This document shows positions 18,380-26,455 of a stretch of DNA of 64,000 bases, piece after piece. Position 1 is the stretch's first letter, and each line of letters starts with the position of its first letter. Both the position numbers and the translations under genes were made by a program. The stretch comes from Planctomycetota bacterium. Its GTDB lineage: Bacteria > Planctomycetota > UBA8742 > UBA2392. Location of the stretch: assembly GCA_027493625.1 (NCBI GenBank), contig JAOSKM010000002.1, positions 1,073,385 to 1,137,384 of the forward strand, in the 5' to 3' direction. Below the pieces are notes generated by a model, which did no database searches, was not told the origin of the DNA, and was given only the letters and a program-made list of their open reading frames with translations.

Positions 18380-18643
18380 GTGAGGGAGGTCGATCTGGAT
18401 AGGACCGTTGATTCAGAGGCGTATCTGCGAGAGCAGCAGAAGTTAGCAAAGGGGTACGGGATGGGGCATCGAGTCGAAAAGGAACGTGTACCATTGCCCG
18501 TCAGGGGTGAGCACGGAAGCAAGGCGGAAAAGTGGGTTACTAGAGTAAGGTATGTTCGGCCTAAAAATCCCGGTCTTGGGCCTCGCACGGATTCCCAAGG
18601 TAATTCCGACAGGGGTGATTTGGAGCACTTGGTTACAGGTTGA
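18380..18643 (+). CDS. Hypothetical 87-aa protein
   Basis: The frame runs from GTG 18380 to TGA 18643, in a region of lower G+C than the flanks. The product is charged, with segments EAYLREQQKLAKGYGMG and RVRYVRPKNPGLGPRTD, and has no signal peptide or membrane segment. It is not recognised. The end-like composition (charged, Gly/Pro at the C-terminus) could be the tail of a larger displaced protein. It lies 41 bp before the lipoprotein gene start on the same strand. Confidence 0.35.
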   Translation: MREVDLDRTVDSEAYLREQQKLAKGYGMGHRVEKERVPLPVRGEHGSKAEKWVTRVRYVRPKNPGLGPRTDSQGNSDRGDLEHLVTG

Positions 18644-18684
18644 GTCGCGCTCACAACACATCCGTTCAACTGTGGGGATATAAC

Positions 18685-19839
18685 ATGACTGGAGTCAAAG
18701 TATGCCTTCTGATTATTGCGTGTTCCTTGGTCGCCTGCGTACTTACAGACGCCCAGAAGGCCGATAAAGCTAAGCCGAGTGAAGGTGTCTGCCGGTACGG
18801 CGACATCGAATGCGCTTCTGAACGCGCCCGTCCTGACAATAGCATCGATAACACTTCTGCCAATGACGCCATTCCCTGGTTAGGTGAAGATATTGCCACC
18901 TTTCTTCAATCTTCTCGCGAGTCTAGCATCGAACTGCAACAAGCGATGAACAAGCTGATTCGTGCAAAATCCTACTCCGATGCTCGAACGGTGTTTCGTT
19001 CGGAAGCACTGTGTACTGAAGGATACACTTGGCACTCACTAGCAGCTGAGTATCTGCTTCAATACATCATCTCGCTCCAGGACCCATCGAGGGCGCCAAG
19101 AATTGAGGACGTGTTAGCTCCACTTCTGTGGATTACAGGCGCTGTTCGTGGATCCATTGAAACGGCAAGGTGCGTATTGCGCATATTGTCACACATAGAC
19201 CGCTACCGTTCGAAAATAGCACAAGTGTGGTTGCGTACACCCTCACTGATTGATCGCGATTCAATTTCCGTGATCGTCACATGCCTAGGGGACTCAGCTA
19301 AGTGGGGAAACGACGACGTTTCTCACTTGGTTAGTAATATTGCTGGTGGGGGTGCGCTCTCGGAAAAGGATGCTCTTAGGATTGTTGAGCTATGGCGTAG
19401 TGGAAATCAGCAACTTCGTGGTATAATTGCTATTGCTTCAATGACCGATGCTGCCACCTATCTTGATTGCATTGAAAGAACTGTGGTCTCGGAGATCGGT
19501 GGCTCGTCGCGTAACGATGATAAAATGTCTGAGTATGCCAGGTTGCTGATGCGGTACGGCCGAAAGGCTGTGTTACGTATGCTTCTCGGCGCTAAGGTGG
19601 AGACGTGGAGTCCTCAGCTAAAGGAACCCGCTTACCTCGATAGTGTACTGAGGTGCATAGCGACGCCAAACGCAAGTAAACTATGGTTGTCAGACGGGGA
19701 GGTGGCGGGCGTGGAAGATGTGCCACAGAAATATTACGAAGACGTCCATGAGTACATTAATAGTCAGGAGTGCAACGAGCTCCTATATAATGACGTGTTA
19801 AACGTGTGGACTAGGCCCCACGCGCCCAAGGAGAAATGA
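18685..19839 (+). CDS. Lipoprotein of unknown function in a low-GC patch
   Basis: 384 aa from ATG 18685 (MTGVKVCLLIIACSLVAC). A lipobox (SLVAC) ends the signal, so the mature protein is predicted to be lipid-anchored. The body is mostly alpha-helical with several Cys and no recognised domain; helical repeats are possible. Base composition (about 50% G+C), codon choice (many AT-ending codons) and position between mobile-element relics all point to horizontal transfer. An alternative ATG/GTG 45 bp upstream would precede the signal with polar residues and is less likely. Confidence 0.65.
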   Translation: MTGVKVCLLIIACSLVACVLTDAQKADKAKPSEGVCRYGDIECASERARPDNSIDNTSANDAIPWLGEDIATFLQSSRESSIELQQAMNKLIRAKSYSDARTVFRSEALCTEGYTWHSLAAEYLLQYIISLQDPSRAPRIEDVLAPLLWITGAVRGSIETARCVLRILSHIDRYRSKIAQVWLRTPSLIDRDSISVIVTCLGDSAKWGNDDVSHLVSNIAGGGALSEKDALRIVELWRSGNQQLRGIIAIASMTDAATYLDCIERTVVSEIGGSSRNDDKMSEYARLLMRYGRKAVLRMLLGAKVETWSPQLKEPAYLDSVLRCIATPNASKLWLSDGEVAGVEDVPQKYYEDVHEYINSQECNELLYNDVLNVWTRPHAPKEK

Positions 19840-19943
19840 CTCATGTGACGCATATAGGAGAATGGGTATTCGCTGGGATATGTGGAATACGGTATGGCGC
19901 GTTGGCTGTTGTCCTGTGCCAGCAGGCTGTCGATCAGGAAACT

Positions 19944-19965
19944 AAAAGGGGTCAGGCTCCTTTTT
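19944..19965. repeat. Half REP palindrome upstream of the REP transposase
   Basis: AAAAGGGGTCAGGCTCCTTTTT matches the left arm of the REP-like family and lies 36 bp before the transposase start at 20001, consistent with RAYT genes being flanked by their REPs. Confidence 0.65.
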
Positions 19966-20303
19966 CTTGATGTATTTTGTGCGGTTGGTAGCTTCTGGGC
20001 ATGGCTCGACCTCTTCGCACCGCTCGGGGTGGCATCTGTTACCATGCTATCAACCGTGGTAACGGCCGGGCTAACGTATTCCACAAGCCCGAGGATTTCG
20101 CGGCCTTTGAGCGCATCCTTTCCCTGGCCTGCGAGCGCTTCAACATGCGCCTGCTGGGCTGGGTGCTGATGACCAACCACTTCCACCTGGTGCTGTGGCC
20201 CCGGCGCGATGGCGACCTGCAGGCCTTCATGCAGTTATCCTGCTCCCCTTGGGATTGAAGCCACCCTTAGGAGCGCCTTCAATGGTGCTGGGAGGGTGGA
20301 AAC

Positions 20304-20645
20304 ATGGCAAGCGAGTTACCCAAGGACATTCCGGATGAGGTCCAGCGTTGGACTGCAAAGCGCCGCGTGGCACTGGTGATCGCCATCCTCAAGGGCGAGA
20401 CCACCGTGGTCGAGGCAGCACGCAAGCACGGCCTGACCGTCGCCGACGTCGAGGACTGGCGCGACCGCTTCCTCGCCGGCGCCGAGAACAACCTGCGCAG
20501 CAACCCCCGCAACGACGAAGCACTCAAGGACGAGATGATCAAGAAGCTCCAGCGCAAGGTCGGCGAGCTGACCCTCGACATGGACATCTTGAAGGAGGCG
20601 ATCAAACCCTACCGCCCTTTTCAGGAAGGGACGCAGAACGAGTGA
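20304..20645 (+). CDS. IS3-family transposase OrfA
   Basis: 113 aa, a helix-turn-helix protein (KRRVALVIAILKGETTVVEAARKHGLTVADVEDWRDRF) followed by a leucine-zipper-like helix near the C-terminus (VGELTLDMDILKEAI). OrfA binds the IS ends and, in the family, is fused to OrfB by frameshifting. Here it overlaps orfB by 4 nt (GTGA), which suggests coupling instead. Confidence 0.92.
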   Translation: MASELPKDIPDEVQRWTAKRRVALVIAILKGETTVVEAARKHGLTVADVEDWRDRFLAGAENNLRSNPRNDEALKDEMIKKLQRKVGELTLDMDILKEAIKPYRPFQEGTQNE

Positions 20646-21472
20646 GTCAGACGCTGAAAGCGTCGCAACGCCGGGTCTGCCGGACGCTTGCCGTGAGCCG
20701 CTCGTCCCTGCGTCCCCTTTCCCTCGGGCCGAAGCAGGATAACCGCGTCGATGAACTCCTGGCAATGCGCATCAAGGGCCTGATCGAGCGCTACCCCACC
20801 TGGGGATACCGCCGCATCTGGGCATGGCTCAAGTTCCGCGAGAAGCTCAACGTCAACAAGAAGGCCGTCTACCGCATCATCAGGCTCAAGGGATGGTTCG
20901 TGAACCAGAGGCAGGCAACTCCAAGACCAAGGGTGAAGGCAAGCCGCAGTGTAGCGGCCGGCAGCAACCAACGATGGGCCATGGACGTCACTCATATTGA
21001 CTGCGGTAAAGACGGCTGGGGGCACCTGGCAGCCGTGATCGACTGCCACGACCGCCAGATCGTGGGATGGGAGTTCGCGCTCAGGGCAAGGGCCAAGGAG
21101 GCCGAGAGAGCCCTGGAAGAAGCCTGCCTGGCGAGATTCGGGACGCTGCGGCCGGACGGAGCCACACCGGTGATCCGCAGCGACAACGGTCTGATCTTCC
21201 AGAGCCGGCGGTTTCGCGCGGCGTGCAAGGATTACCGGCTCAGCCAGGAGTTCGTGACGCCCTACACTCCGGAGCAGAACGGCATGATCGAGAGATGGTT
21301 CCGGAGTTTGAAGGAAGAATGCGTGTGGCTGGAGAACTTCGAGAACTTTGAACAGGCAAGGGCGGCCGTGGCAGGCTGGATCAGGTTCTACAACTCAGAA
21401 AGGCCGCACCAGTCATTGAACTACATGAGCCCGGAACAGTTCCGGGCCCAACAACCAGAACAGGTGGCTTGA
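20642..21472 (+). CDS. IS3-family transposase OrfB (DDE integrase core)
   Basis: 276 aa from GTG 20642. It contains an N-terminal HTH_21-like region (RYPTWGYRRIWAWLKF) and the rve integrase core. Catalytic residues: Asp in WAMDVTHIDCG, Asp in VIRSDNG, and Glu in NGMIERWFRSLKEE. The C-terminus (FYNSERPHQSLNYMSPEQF) is typical of the family. It appears intact. Confidence 0.93.
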   Translation: MSQTLKASQRRVCRTLAVSRSSLRPLSLGPKQDNRVDELLAMRIKGLIERYPTWGYRRIWAWLKFREKLNVNKKAVYRIIRLKGWFVNQRQATPRPRVKASRSVAAGSNQRWAMDVTHIDCGKDGWGHLAAVIDCHDRQIVGWEFALRARAKEAERALEEACLARFGTLRPDGATPVIRSDNGLIFQSRRFRAACKDYRLSQEFVTPYTPEQNGMIERWFRSLKEECVWLENFENFEQARAAVAGWIRFYNSERPHQSLNYMSPEQFRAQQPEQVA

Positions 21473-21490
21473 TTCCAGGGGAGCACTACA

Positions 21491-21742
21491 CTGAGCCAGG
21501 AGTTCGTGACGCCCTACACACCGGAGCAGAACGGCATGATCGAGAGGTGGTTCCGGAGTTTGAAGGAAGAATGCGTGTGGCTGGAGAACTTCGAGAACTT
21601 TGAACAGGCAAGGGCGGCCGTGGCAGGCTGGATCAGGTTCTACAACTCAGAAAGGCCGCACCAGTCATTGAACTACATGAGCCCAGAACAGTTCCGGGCC
21701 CAACAACCAGAACAGGTGGCTTGATTCCAGGGGAGCACTACA
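21491..21742 (+). repeat. Tandem 252-bp duplication of the IS3 right end
   Basis: It repeats 21239-21490 with only a few substitutions (for example ACTCC/ACACC and AGATGG/AGGTGG). It encodes a second copy of the last 72 residues of OrfB, starting before the catalytic Glu, and a second terminal inverted repeat. It is non-functional alone. Confidence 0.92.
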
Positions 21743-21945
21743 CAGTGGGCCACCACCTGCCATGTGCGGCGCTATCACAGGCACTACAAGGGCTCGGGGC
21801 ACGTCTGGCAGGGGCGCTACCGCAGCTTCCCGATCGAACCCGGCGGGCACCTGCTGACCGTGTTGCGCTACGTCGAGCGCAACCCCGTGCGTGCGGGCAT
21901 GGTCGCCAAGGCCCAGGATTGGCTGTATTCGAGCGCGCGCGAAAT

Positions 21946-22148
21946 GGGGTCAGGCTCCGGAGCGAAAGCGGAGGTGCCTGACCCCTTTTCGGCGGGCAGC
22001 CCGGGGGCGGGGTCTTCATCCGGGAAGGGGTCAGGCACCTTTTCCGCCCGGCAAACTGCGCCGGCCGGAAAAGGAGCCAGACCCCATGGGGCCGCGGAGC
22101 CCACGCAGAAATTGGGTCAGGCACCGCAAGCGGAGCCTGACCCAATTT
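21946..22148. repeat. Three REP-like palindromes within the RAYT frame
   Basis: The palindromes are 21946-21985 (GGGGTCAGGCTCC...GGTGCCTGACCCC), 22027-22085 (GGGGTCAGGCACC...GGAGCCAGACCCC) and 22109-22148 (TTGGGTCAGGCACC...GAGCCTGACCCAA). Together they form an array of inverted units in which the stems diverge but the GGTC-AGGC core is kept. Confidence 0.88.
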
Positions 22149-22370
22149 CTGCGCCGCCCCTCTCTCACTGGCTGGTGGAGGGGCCTACGCCTCGGCCTCA
22201 GCCCTGGTTGCGCTTCGTGAACCGGGAAGAAGAGGCCCATCAGCTGGCCAAGCTGCGCGAGTGCGTGAACCGGGGCTCGCCCTTCGGCGACGACACCTGG
22301 CGCAAGAACGCCGCGCGCAAGCTGGGGCTGGAGTCAACGATTCGTCCGCGCGGACGGCCGCGCAAAAAGT

Positions 22371-22394
22371 AGGGACACGCTGCCGCGTGTCCCT
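22371..22394 (+). terminator. Hairpin between RAYT and thiolase genes
   Basis: AGGGACACGC-TGCC-GCGTGTCCCT is a perfect 10-bp stem overlapping the RAYT stop and lying 32 bp before the thiolase stop (convergent genes). It lacks a T tract, so it may be a bidirectional terminator or another REP-like stem. Confidence 0.5.
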
Positions 22395-22426
22395 ACGTGG
22401 TAGACAGGATGTTTGCCCCACGGGCG

Positions 22427-23605
22427 CTACCCTACCTTGATGACTGCGGCCATGGCTGTGTCGCCGGCGGCGCAGCCTGTGAATAGGCCGTAGCCTCCGC
22501 CGCTCTGGGCCAGCTCTTCGATCAGCTCTATGATCACGCGCATGCCTGTGGGGCCTTGCGGGTGGCCGAAAATCAGCGGGCTGCCGTAGTTGTTGAACTC
22601 TTCCAGCTTCTTGCCCGTCTGCTTGGCGAAGTACACGTCATTCACCGCGAACGGGTTGTGGGTCTTGATCGCCTTGATGTCCTTCAGCTCGATGCCGGCC
22701 GCCTTCATGGCCTGCTGGGCCGCGGGCACGGGTGCCGTGGGCATCAGGCCCTTGCCCACGCGGCACTGGCCGAAGCTCAGCACCTGCACGGGGATGCTCT
22801 TGTCGCGGCTCAGCTGCTCGGCGCGCGCTTTGGTGGTGAGGATCATGCCGGCGTTGCCGTCGGCCGGGTGGGTCTGGGCGCCAAATGTGACGGTCCCGTC
22901 GGGCAGCACGGGCTTGAGGTTGGCCAGGCCCTCCTTCGTGGTGGGGAACACGCCGTCGTCGGTCTCGATCAGCCTGGTGCGCTTGCCGCTGCCGACCTCG
23001 ATCGCGAAGGTGGTGCGCTTGCGCAGCTCGGCGCCCTTCAGGTACTGCTCGTGGCGGATCAGCGTGCACTCGTCCTGCTCTTCGCGGCTGATGCCGTGCG
23101 CCTTGGCGGTGTTCTCCGCCGTCTGGATCATGGCGTTCTTGGCGTACGGGTCTTTGTTGAAGTTGTCCATCACCCAGTTCTCGGCGTCGGCCGTGCCGCC
23201 CGGCGCGTTGGGCGCGGGGTACACGACGTGCGGGCCGTTGGAGCAGCGGTCGAAGGTCACGCCCAGCACGCACTCAGTGAGGCCGGCTTCGATTTCATGG
23301 GCCGAGCCCGCGATCACGCGCGCGCCGGTGGCGCAGGCCTGCGAGTACATGGGGCCGGTGATGCCGGGCGCGCCGATCAGGCCGGCGAGCCAGGGGGCGC
23401 CGTAGAAGCTGTGTTTCTGGGGCACCGTGAAGCCCAGCGCGACGCTGGTGAAGACCTCAGGCGAAATCTCGCGCGACTTCAGCCAGCGCGCGGCCGTGGC
23501 GGCGGCGAGCGTGACGGAGTTTTCGTCGGCCAGGCTGCCCTGCCATTTGACGAAGGGGCTGGCCCAGTAAGCGCCGTAGGGGATGAAAACGTTCTCGAGT
23601 GCCAT
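22427..23605 (-). CDS. Thiolase family protein (acetyl-CoA acyltransferase-like)
   Basis: 392 aa. Active-site blocks: nucleophile Cys in SQACATGARV, His in FGHPQGPTGMR, and second Cys in FTGCAAGDTA. Family members cleave 3-ketoacyl-CoA in beta-oxidation or condense acyl-CoAs. The usual NxNGGAIALGHP block reads NNYGSPLIFGHP and the final CxGxG reads CAAGD, so it belongs to a divergent branch. It is divergently transcribed from the dehydrogenase/hydratase fusion at 23813, with a 207-bp shared promoter region, and would complete a beta-oxidation module with it. Confidence 0.9.
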   Translation of the reverse strand: MALENVFIPYGAYWASPFVKWQGSLADENSVTLAAATAARWLKSREISPEVFTSVALGFTVPQKHSFYGAPWLAGLIGAPGITGPMYSQACATGARVIAGSAHEIEAGLTECVLGVTFDRCSNGPHVVYPAPNAPGGTADAENWVMDNFNKDPYAKNAMIQTAENTAKAHGISREEQDECTLIRHEQYLKGAELRKRTTFAIEVGSGKRTRLIETDDGVFPTTKEGLANLKPVLPDGTVTFGAQTHPADGNAGMILTTKARAEQLSRDKSIPVQVLSFGQCRVGKGLMPTAPVPAAQQAMKAAGIELKDIKAIKTHNPFAVNDVYFAKQTGKKLEEFNNYGSPLIFGHPQGPTGMRVIIELIEELAQSGGGYGLFTGCAAGDTAMAAVIKVG

Positions 23606-23812
23606 GATGTCTCCAGTCAGTGTCCAGCCCGGAGTATGGGCGCAGACTCAGGCGCGGTCAACGAGGGGATTTGAGCGCTGAAGGCAGGCCGCCGACCAAT
23701 TTGCTTGAGACACATACGTTCATGCCTGGGCGACTTGACGCTTCACCTGAATCCCGCCTTGCACGTGCCGCTGCAGACGCTAAACCCGGGGCGTTCGAAC
23801 AGGGGAAACACC

Positions 23813-25837
23813 ATGGCTTTCACGTTGAAGAACCGGACTCTGGACAAAGTTGGGGTGATCGGCTCCGGCCAGATCGGCCCGGACATTGCGCTGTTTTTCG
23901 CCAAGACGCTCGCGCCCCACGGCGTGCAGACCGTGGTGATTGACGTCAGCGAAGACGCGCTGGCCAAGGGCAAGGCCAAGCTCGAGAAGAAGGTCGCCAA
24001 GGGCGTCGAGACCAGGGCCTTCAAGCCCGAACAGGCCGAGCAGATGACCGGCAGTATCAGCTGGACCAGCGACTACAGCGCGCTCAAGGGCGCGGGGCTG
24101 GTGATCGAGGCCGCGACCGAGAACCGCGACATCAAGCAGAAGATCGTGGCGCAGATCGAGTCGATCGTGCCCGAGAACTGCATGATCGCCAGCAACAGCT
24201 CGCACATGGAACCCGAGGTGATCTTCGAGAAGGCCGCGCGCCCCGCGAACACCCTGGTGATCCACTACTTCTTCCCCGCCGAGCGCAACATCATCGTCGA
24301 GGTGGTGCCCGGCAAGCAGACCGACAGCCAGGTCAGCGACTGGCTGATGGCCTTCTATGAAGAGATCGGCAAGGCGCCGATCCAGGTCGGCTCGCGTTAC
24401 GGCTACGCGGTTGACCCCGTGTTCGAGGGCCTGTTCCAGGCCGCGGCCTTGCAGGCCGAAAGCGGCGTCGCCAGCGTGAAGCAGGTGGACGTGATCGCCC
24501 AGAAGGCGCTGGGCCAAGGCATCGGCCCCTTCACCGCCATGAATTTAACAGGCGGCAACCCGATCACGGCCGTGGGTCTGGACCACTACACCAGCAAGAT
24601 CCACAAGTGGTTCCGCACGCCCGCCAGCCTGAAAGAAAAGGTGGAAACCAAGGCCGCCTGGGAAACCGCGGGCAAGGGCGAAACCGTCGAGTACAGCGAC
24701 GAGCAGTACCGCAAGGTCGCCGACGCCATGACCGGCGCCTACTTCGGCCTGGTCGGCGAAATCGTGGATGCCGGCATCAGCAACGTCGGCGACATGAACA
24801 TGGCCGTCAGCACCGCACTGGTGATCAAGCCGCCCTTCGAGTGGATGAACGAAATGGGCGTGGCCAACGCGCTCAAGCTGGTTGAGGCCTACGCGGCCGC
24901 CAACCCCGGCTTCCCCGTGCCCGAATGCATCAAGCAGCAGGCCGCCAGCGGCAAGCCCTTCGAGATCCCGATGGTGTTCCGCACCGACAAGGACGGCGTG
25001 GCGGTGATCAAGATCCGCCGCCCGGCCGTGCTGAACGCCCTGAACCTGGAAGTGTTCCGCCAGCTGCGCAACCACTGCGAAGCGGTGGAGGCCGACGCGG
25101 GCATCAAGGGCGCGGTGATCACCGGCTTCGGCACCAAGGCGTTCGTGAGCGGCGCGGACATCGACATGCTGGCCGCGCTGAAGACCGCCGCGGAGGGCGA
25201 GGCGAACAGCCGCCAGTTCCACGTTACGCTGGATTACATCGAGGACATGAAGAAGCCCGTGGTGTGCGCCTACAACGGCCTGGCGTTCGGCGGCGGCAAC
25301 GAGCTGGCGATGGCCTGCCACGCGCGCATCGCGCGCAAGGGGCTGAAGCTGCTGGCCGGCCAGCCCGAGGTGAACCTGGGCATCATACCGGGCGCCGGCG
25401 GCACGCAGCGCCTGCCGCGCTGGATCGGGATCGACAAGGCGCTTGAGCTGATGCGCACGGCCAAGCCTATTGACGGGTCAACAGGCCTGCAGCTCGGGCT
25501 GATCAGCGAGGAAGTCGAAGGCGACCTGGCGGACCGCGCCGTGGAGCTGGTGAACGAGTTCGCCGGCGGCAAGCGCGAGCTGAAGCGCATCAGCCGTGAG
25601 CCCGTTGCCGGCGTGCCCGACAAGGCGCCGGAAATCGAGCTCGGCCACCTGAGTCGGAAGATCGACCAGATCCTGTGCAACACCATCATCGAGGGTTGCA
25701 AGAAGCCGCTGCGCGAAGGCCTGAAGCTCGAAAGCAAAGCCTTCGGCGAGTGCGTAGAAACCGAGGACATGCACATAGGCATGGAAACCTTCCTAAAGGA
25801 AGGCGCCCGAGCCAAGGCCAAGTTCGTCCACAAGTAG
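23813..25837 (+). CDS. 3-hydroxyacyl-CoA dehydrogenase / enoyl-CoA hydratase fusion
   Basis: 674 aa from ATG 23813 (MAFTLKNRTLDKVGVIGSG). Residues 1 to about 190 form the NAD-binding domain (GVIGSGQIGPDIA; SNSSHMEPE; VIHYFFPAERN). About 190-385 is the HADH C-terminal helical region. About 390-600 is a crotonase domain (IRRPAVLNALNLEVF, GTKAFVSGADIDML, GLAFGGGNELAMACH, GIIPGAGGTQRLPR), followed by a helical tail. The order is the reverse of bacterial FadB, where the hydratase comes first. Both activities act on successive steps of fatty-acid beta-oxidation. GGGG-rich spacing and an AACAGGGGAAACACC leader precede the start. Confidence 0.93.
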   Translation: MAFTLKNRTLDKVGVIGSGQIGPDIALFFAKTLAPHGVQTVVIDVSEDALAKGKAKLEKKVAKGVETRAFKPEQAEQMTGSISWTSDYSALKGAGLVIEAATENRDIKQKIVAQIESIVPENCMIASNSSHMEPEVIFEKAARPANTLVIHYFFPAERNIIVEVVPGKQTDSQVSDWLMAFYEEIGKAPIQVGSRYGYAVDPVFEGLFQAAALQAESGVASVKQVDVIAQKALGQGIGPFTAMNLTGGNPITAVGLDHYTSKIHKWFRTPASLKEKVETKAAWETAGKGETVEYSDEQYRKVADAMTGAYFGLVGEIVDAGISNVGDMNMAVSTALVIKPPFEWMNEMGVANALKLVEAYAAANPGFPVPECIKQQAASGKPFEIPMVFRTDKDGVAVIKIRRPAVLNALNLEVFRQLRNHCEAVEADAGIKGAVITGFGTKAFVSGADIDMLAALKTAAEGEANSRQFHVTLDYIEDMKKPVVCAYNGLAFGGGNELAMACHARIARKGLKLLAGQPEVNLGIIPGAGGTQRLPRWIGIDKALELMRTAKPIDGSTGLQLGLISEEVEGDLADRAVELVNEFAGGKRELKRISREPVAGVPDKAPEIELGHLSRKIDQILCNTIIEGCKKPLREGLKLESKAFGECVETEDMHIGMETFLKEGARAKAKFVHK

Positions 25838-25855
25838 GGGTTCGAGCGCATGTTT

Positions 25856-25896
25856 GAGCGCGAAGCGTAAGCGAGCGGTCGCCACAGGCGACAACG
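25856..25896. repeat. Left inverted repeat flanking the second REP-type transposase
   Basis: GAGCGCGAAGCGTAAGCGAG followed by CGGTCGCCACAGGCGACAACG. It is itself a double stem (GCGAAGCGTAAGCGAGCG and GTCGCC/GGCGAC) and is the reverse complement, with about two differences, of 26413-26453. Confidence 0.9.
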
Positions 25897-25906
25897 GAAA
25901 TGCACG

Positions 25907-26407
25907 ATGCCTTCCGACCTCGACATCCTCGCCTACTTCCTTACGTTCACCACATACGGCACTTGGTTACATGGCGACGAACGAGGTAGCGTCGACGAAG
26001 CCCACCGTGCCTACGGTTCGCCGTACGCGGCGGCATCGCCCGACCGCGCTGAAGCAAACCGCGAGCGAATGAAGTGGCCGCCCTTCACCCTCGACGCAAA
26101 GGCCCGCGGCGTGGTTGACCGCACGATTCGCGAGGTCTGCGAACACCGCAAGTGGATACTCAAGGCACTCAACGTCCGCACAAATCACGTTCACGTTGTG
26201 ATATGGGCGCCTGTGTCGGCAGCAAAGGTGCTTTCCGACCTGAAGGCCTGGTGCACCCGCCGTCTCCGCGAGGCCGGCTGCGTTGAGCCTAAACGAGAGG
26301 TGTGGACCGAAGGCGGAAGCAAGCGCAAGCTCTTCACCAAACGAGGCGTAAACAACGCCTGCGAGTACACCCGAACCGGCCAAGGCGCCGACTTGCCGAT
26401 GGAGTAA
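25907..26407 (+). CDS. Y1/REP-type transposase (RAYT-like), second family
   Basis: 166 aa. The N-terminal YFLTFTTYGTWLHGDERGSV and VRTNHVHVVIWAPVSAAKVL (HuH motif HVH) are characteristic of IS200/REP-associated Y1 transposases of the 'TYGTWLHGD' type. The catalytic Tyr is probably in the C-terminal third (CEYTRTGQG). The gene is complete and closely bracketed by an inverted pair of roughly 41-bp REP sequences, the expected arrangement for a self-mobile REP unit. It sits between the beta-oxidation and ABC exporter genes as a compact insertion. Confidence 0.85.
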   Translation: MPSDLDILAYFLTFTTYGTWLHGDERGSVDEAHRAYGSPYAAASPDRAEANRERMKWPPFTLDAKARGVVDRTIREVCEHRKWILKALNVRTNHVHVVIWAPVSAAKVLSDLKAWCTRRLREAGCVEPKREVWTEGGSKRKLFTKRGVNNACEYTRTGQGADLPME

Positions 26408-26412
26408 AAAGG

Positions 26413-26453
26413 CGTTGTCGCCGTTGGCGACCGCTCGCTTACGCTTCGCGCTC
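26413..26453. repeat. Right inverted repeat flanking the second REP-type transposase
   Basis: CGTTGTCGCCGTTGGCGACC followed by GCTCGCTTACGCTTCGCGCTC. It is the inverted partner of 25856-25896 and ends 3 bp before the ABC exporter stop codon. Confidence 0.9.
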
Positions 26454-26455
26454 CA

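Larger units (their letters stand above)
20236..21742 (+). mobile_element. IS3-family insertion sequence with duplicated right end
   Basis: The left end (TATCCTGCTCCCC...GAAGCCACC) and right ends (GGTGGCTTGATTCCAGGGG, then AGCACTACA) are imperfect inverted repeats. It is flanked by direct repeats CAGT (20232-20235 and 21743-21746). A first complete right end occurs at 21490 and a second at 21742, because the last 252 bp are tandemly repeated. It carries orfA and orfB. Confidence 0.9.
20001..22372 (+). pseudogene. REP-associated Y1 transposase (RAYT) split by an IS3 insertion
   Basis: The N-terminal part is 20001-20235 (MARPLRTARGGICYHAINRG ... TNHFHLVLW, the HuH metal motif). The C-terminal part is 21743-22372 (RRYHRHYKGSGHVWQGRYRS ... 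RYVERNPVRAG). Removing 20236-21742 and one copy of the 4-bp duplication CAGT restores the frame exactly (FMQ|WATTCHVRRYH). RAYTs are single-strand endonucleases thought to mobilise REP sequences. The distal part contains three REP-like palindromes (21946-22148) inside the open reading frame, encoding a Gly/Pro/Ser-rich linker before a conserved C-terminal tail. The gene is inactive as it stands. Confidence 0.9.
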
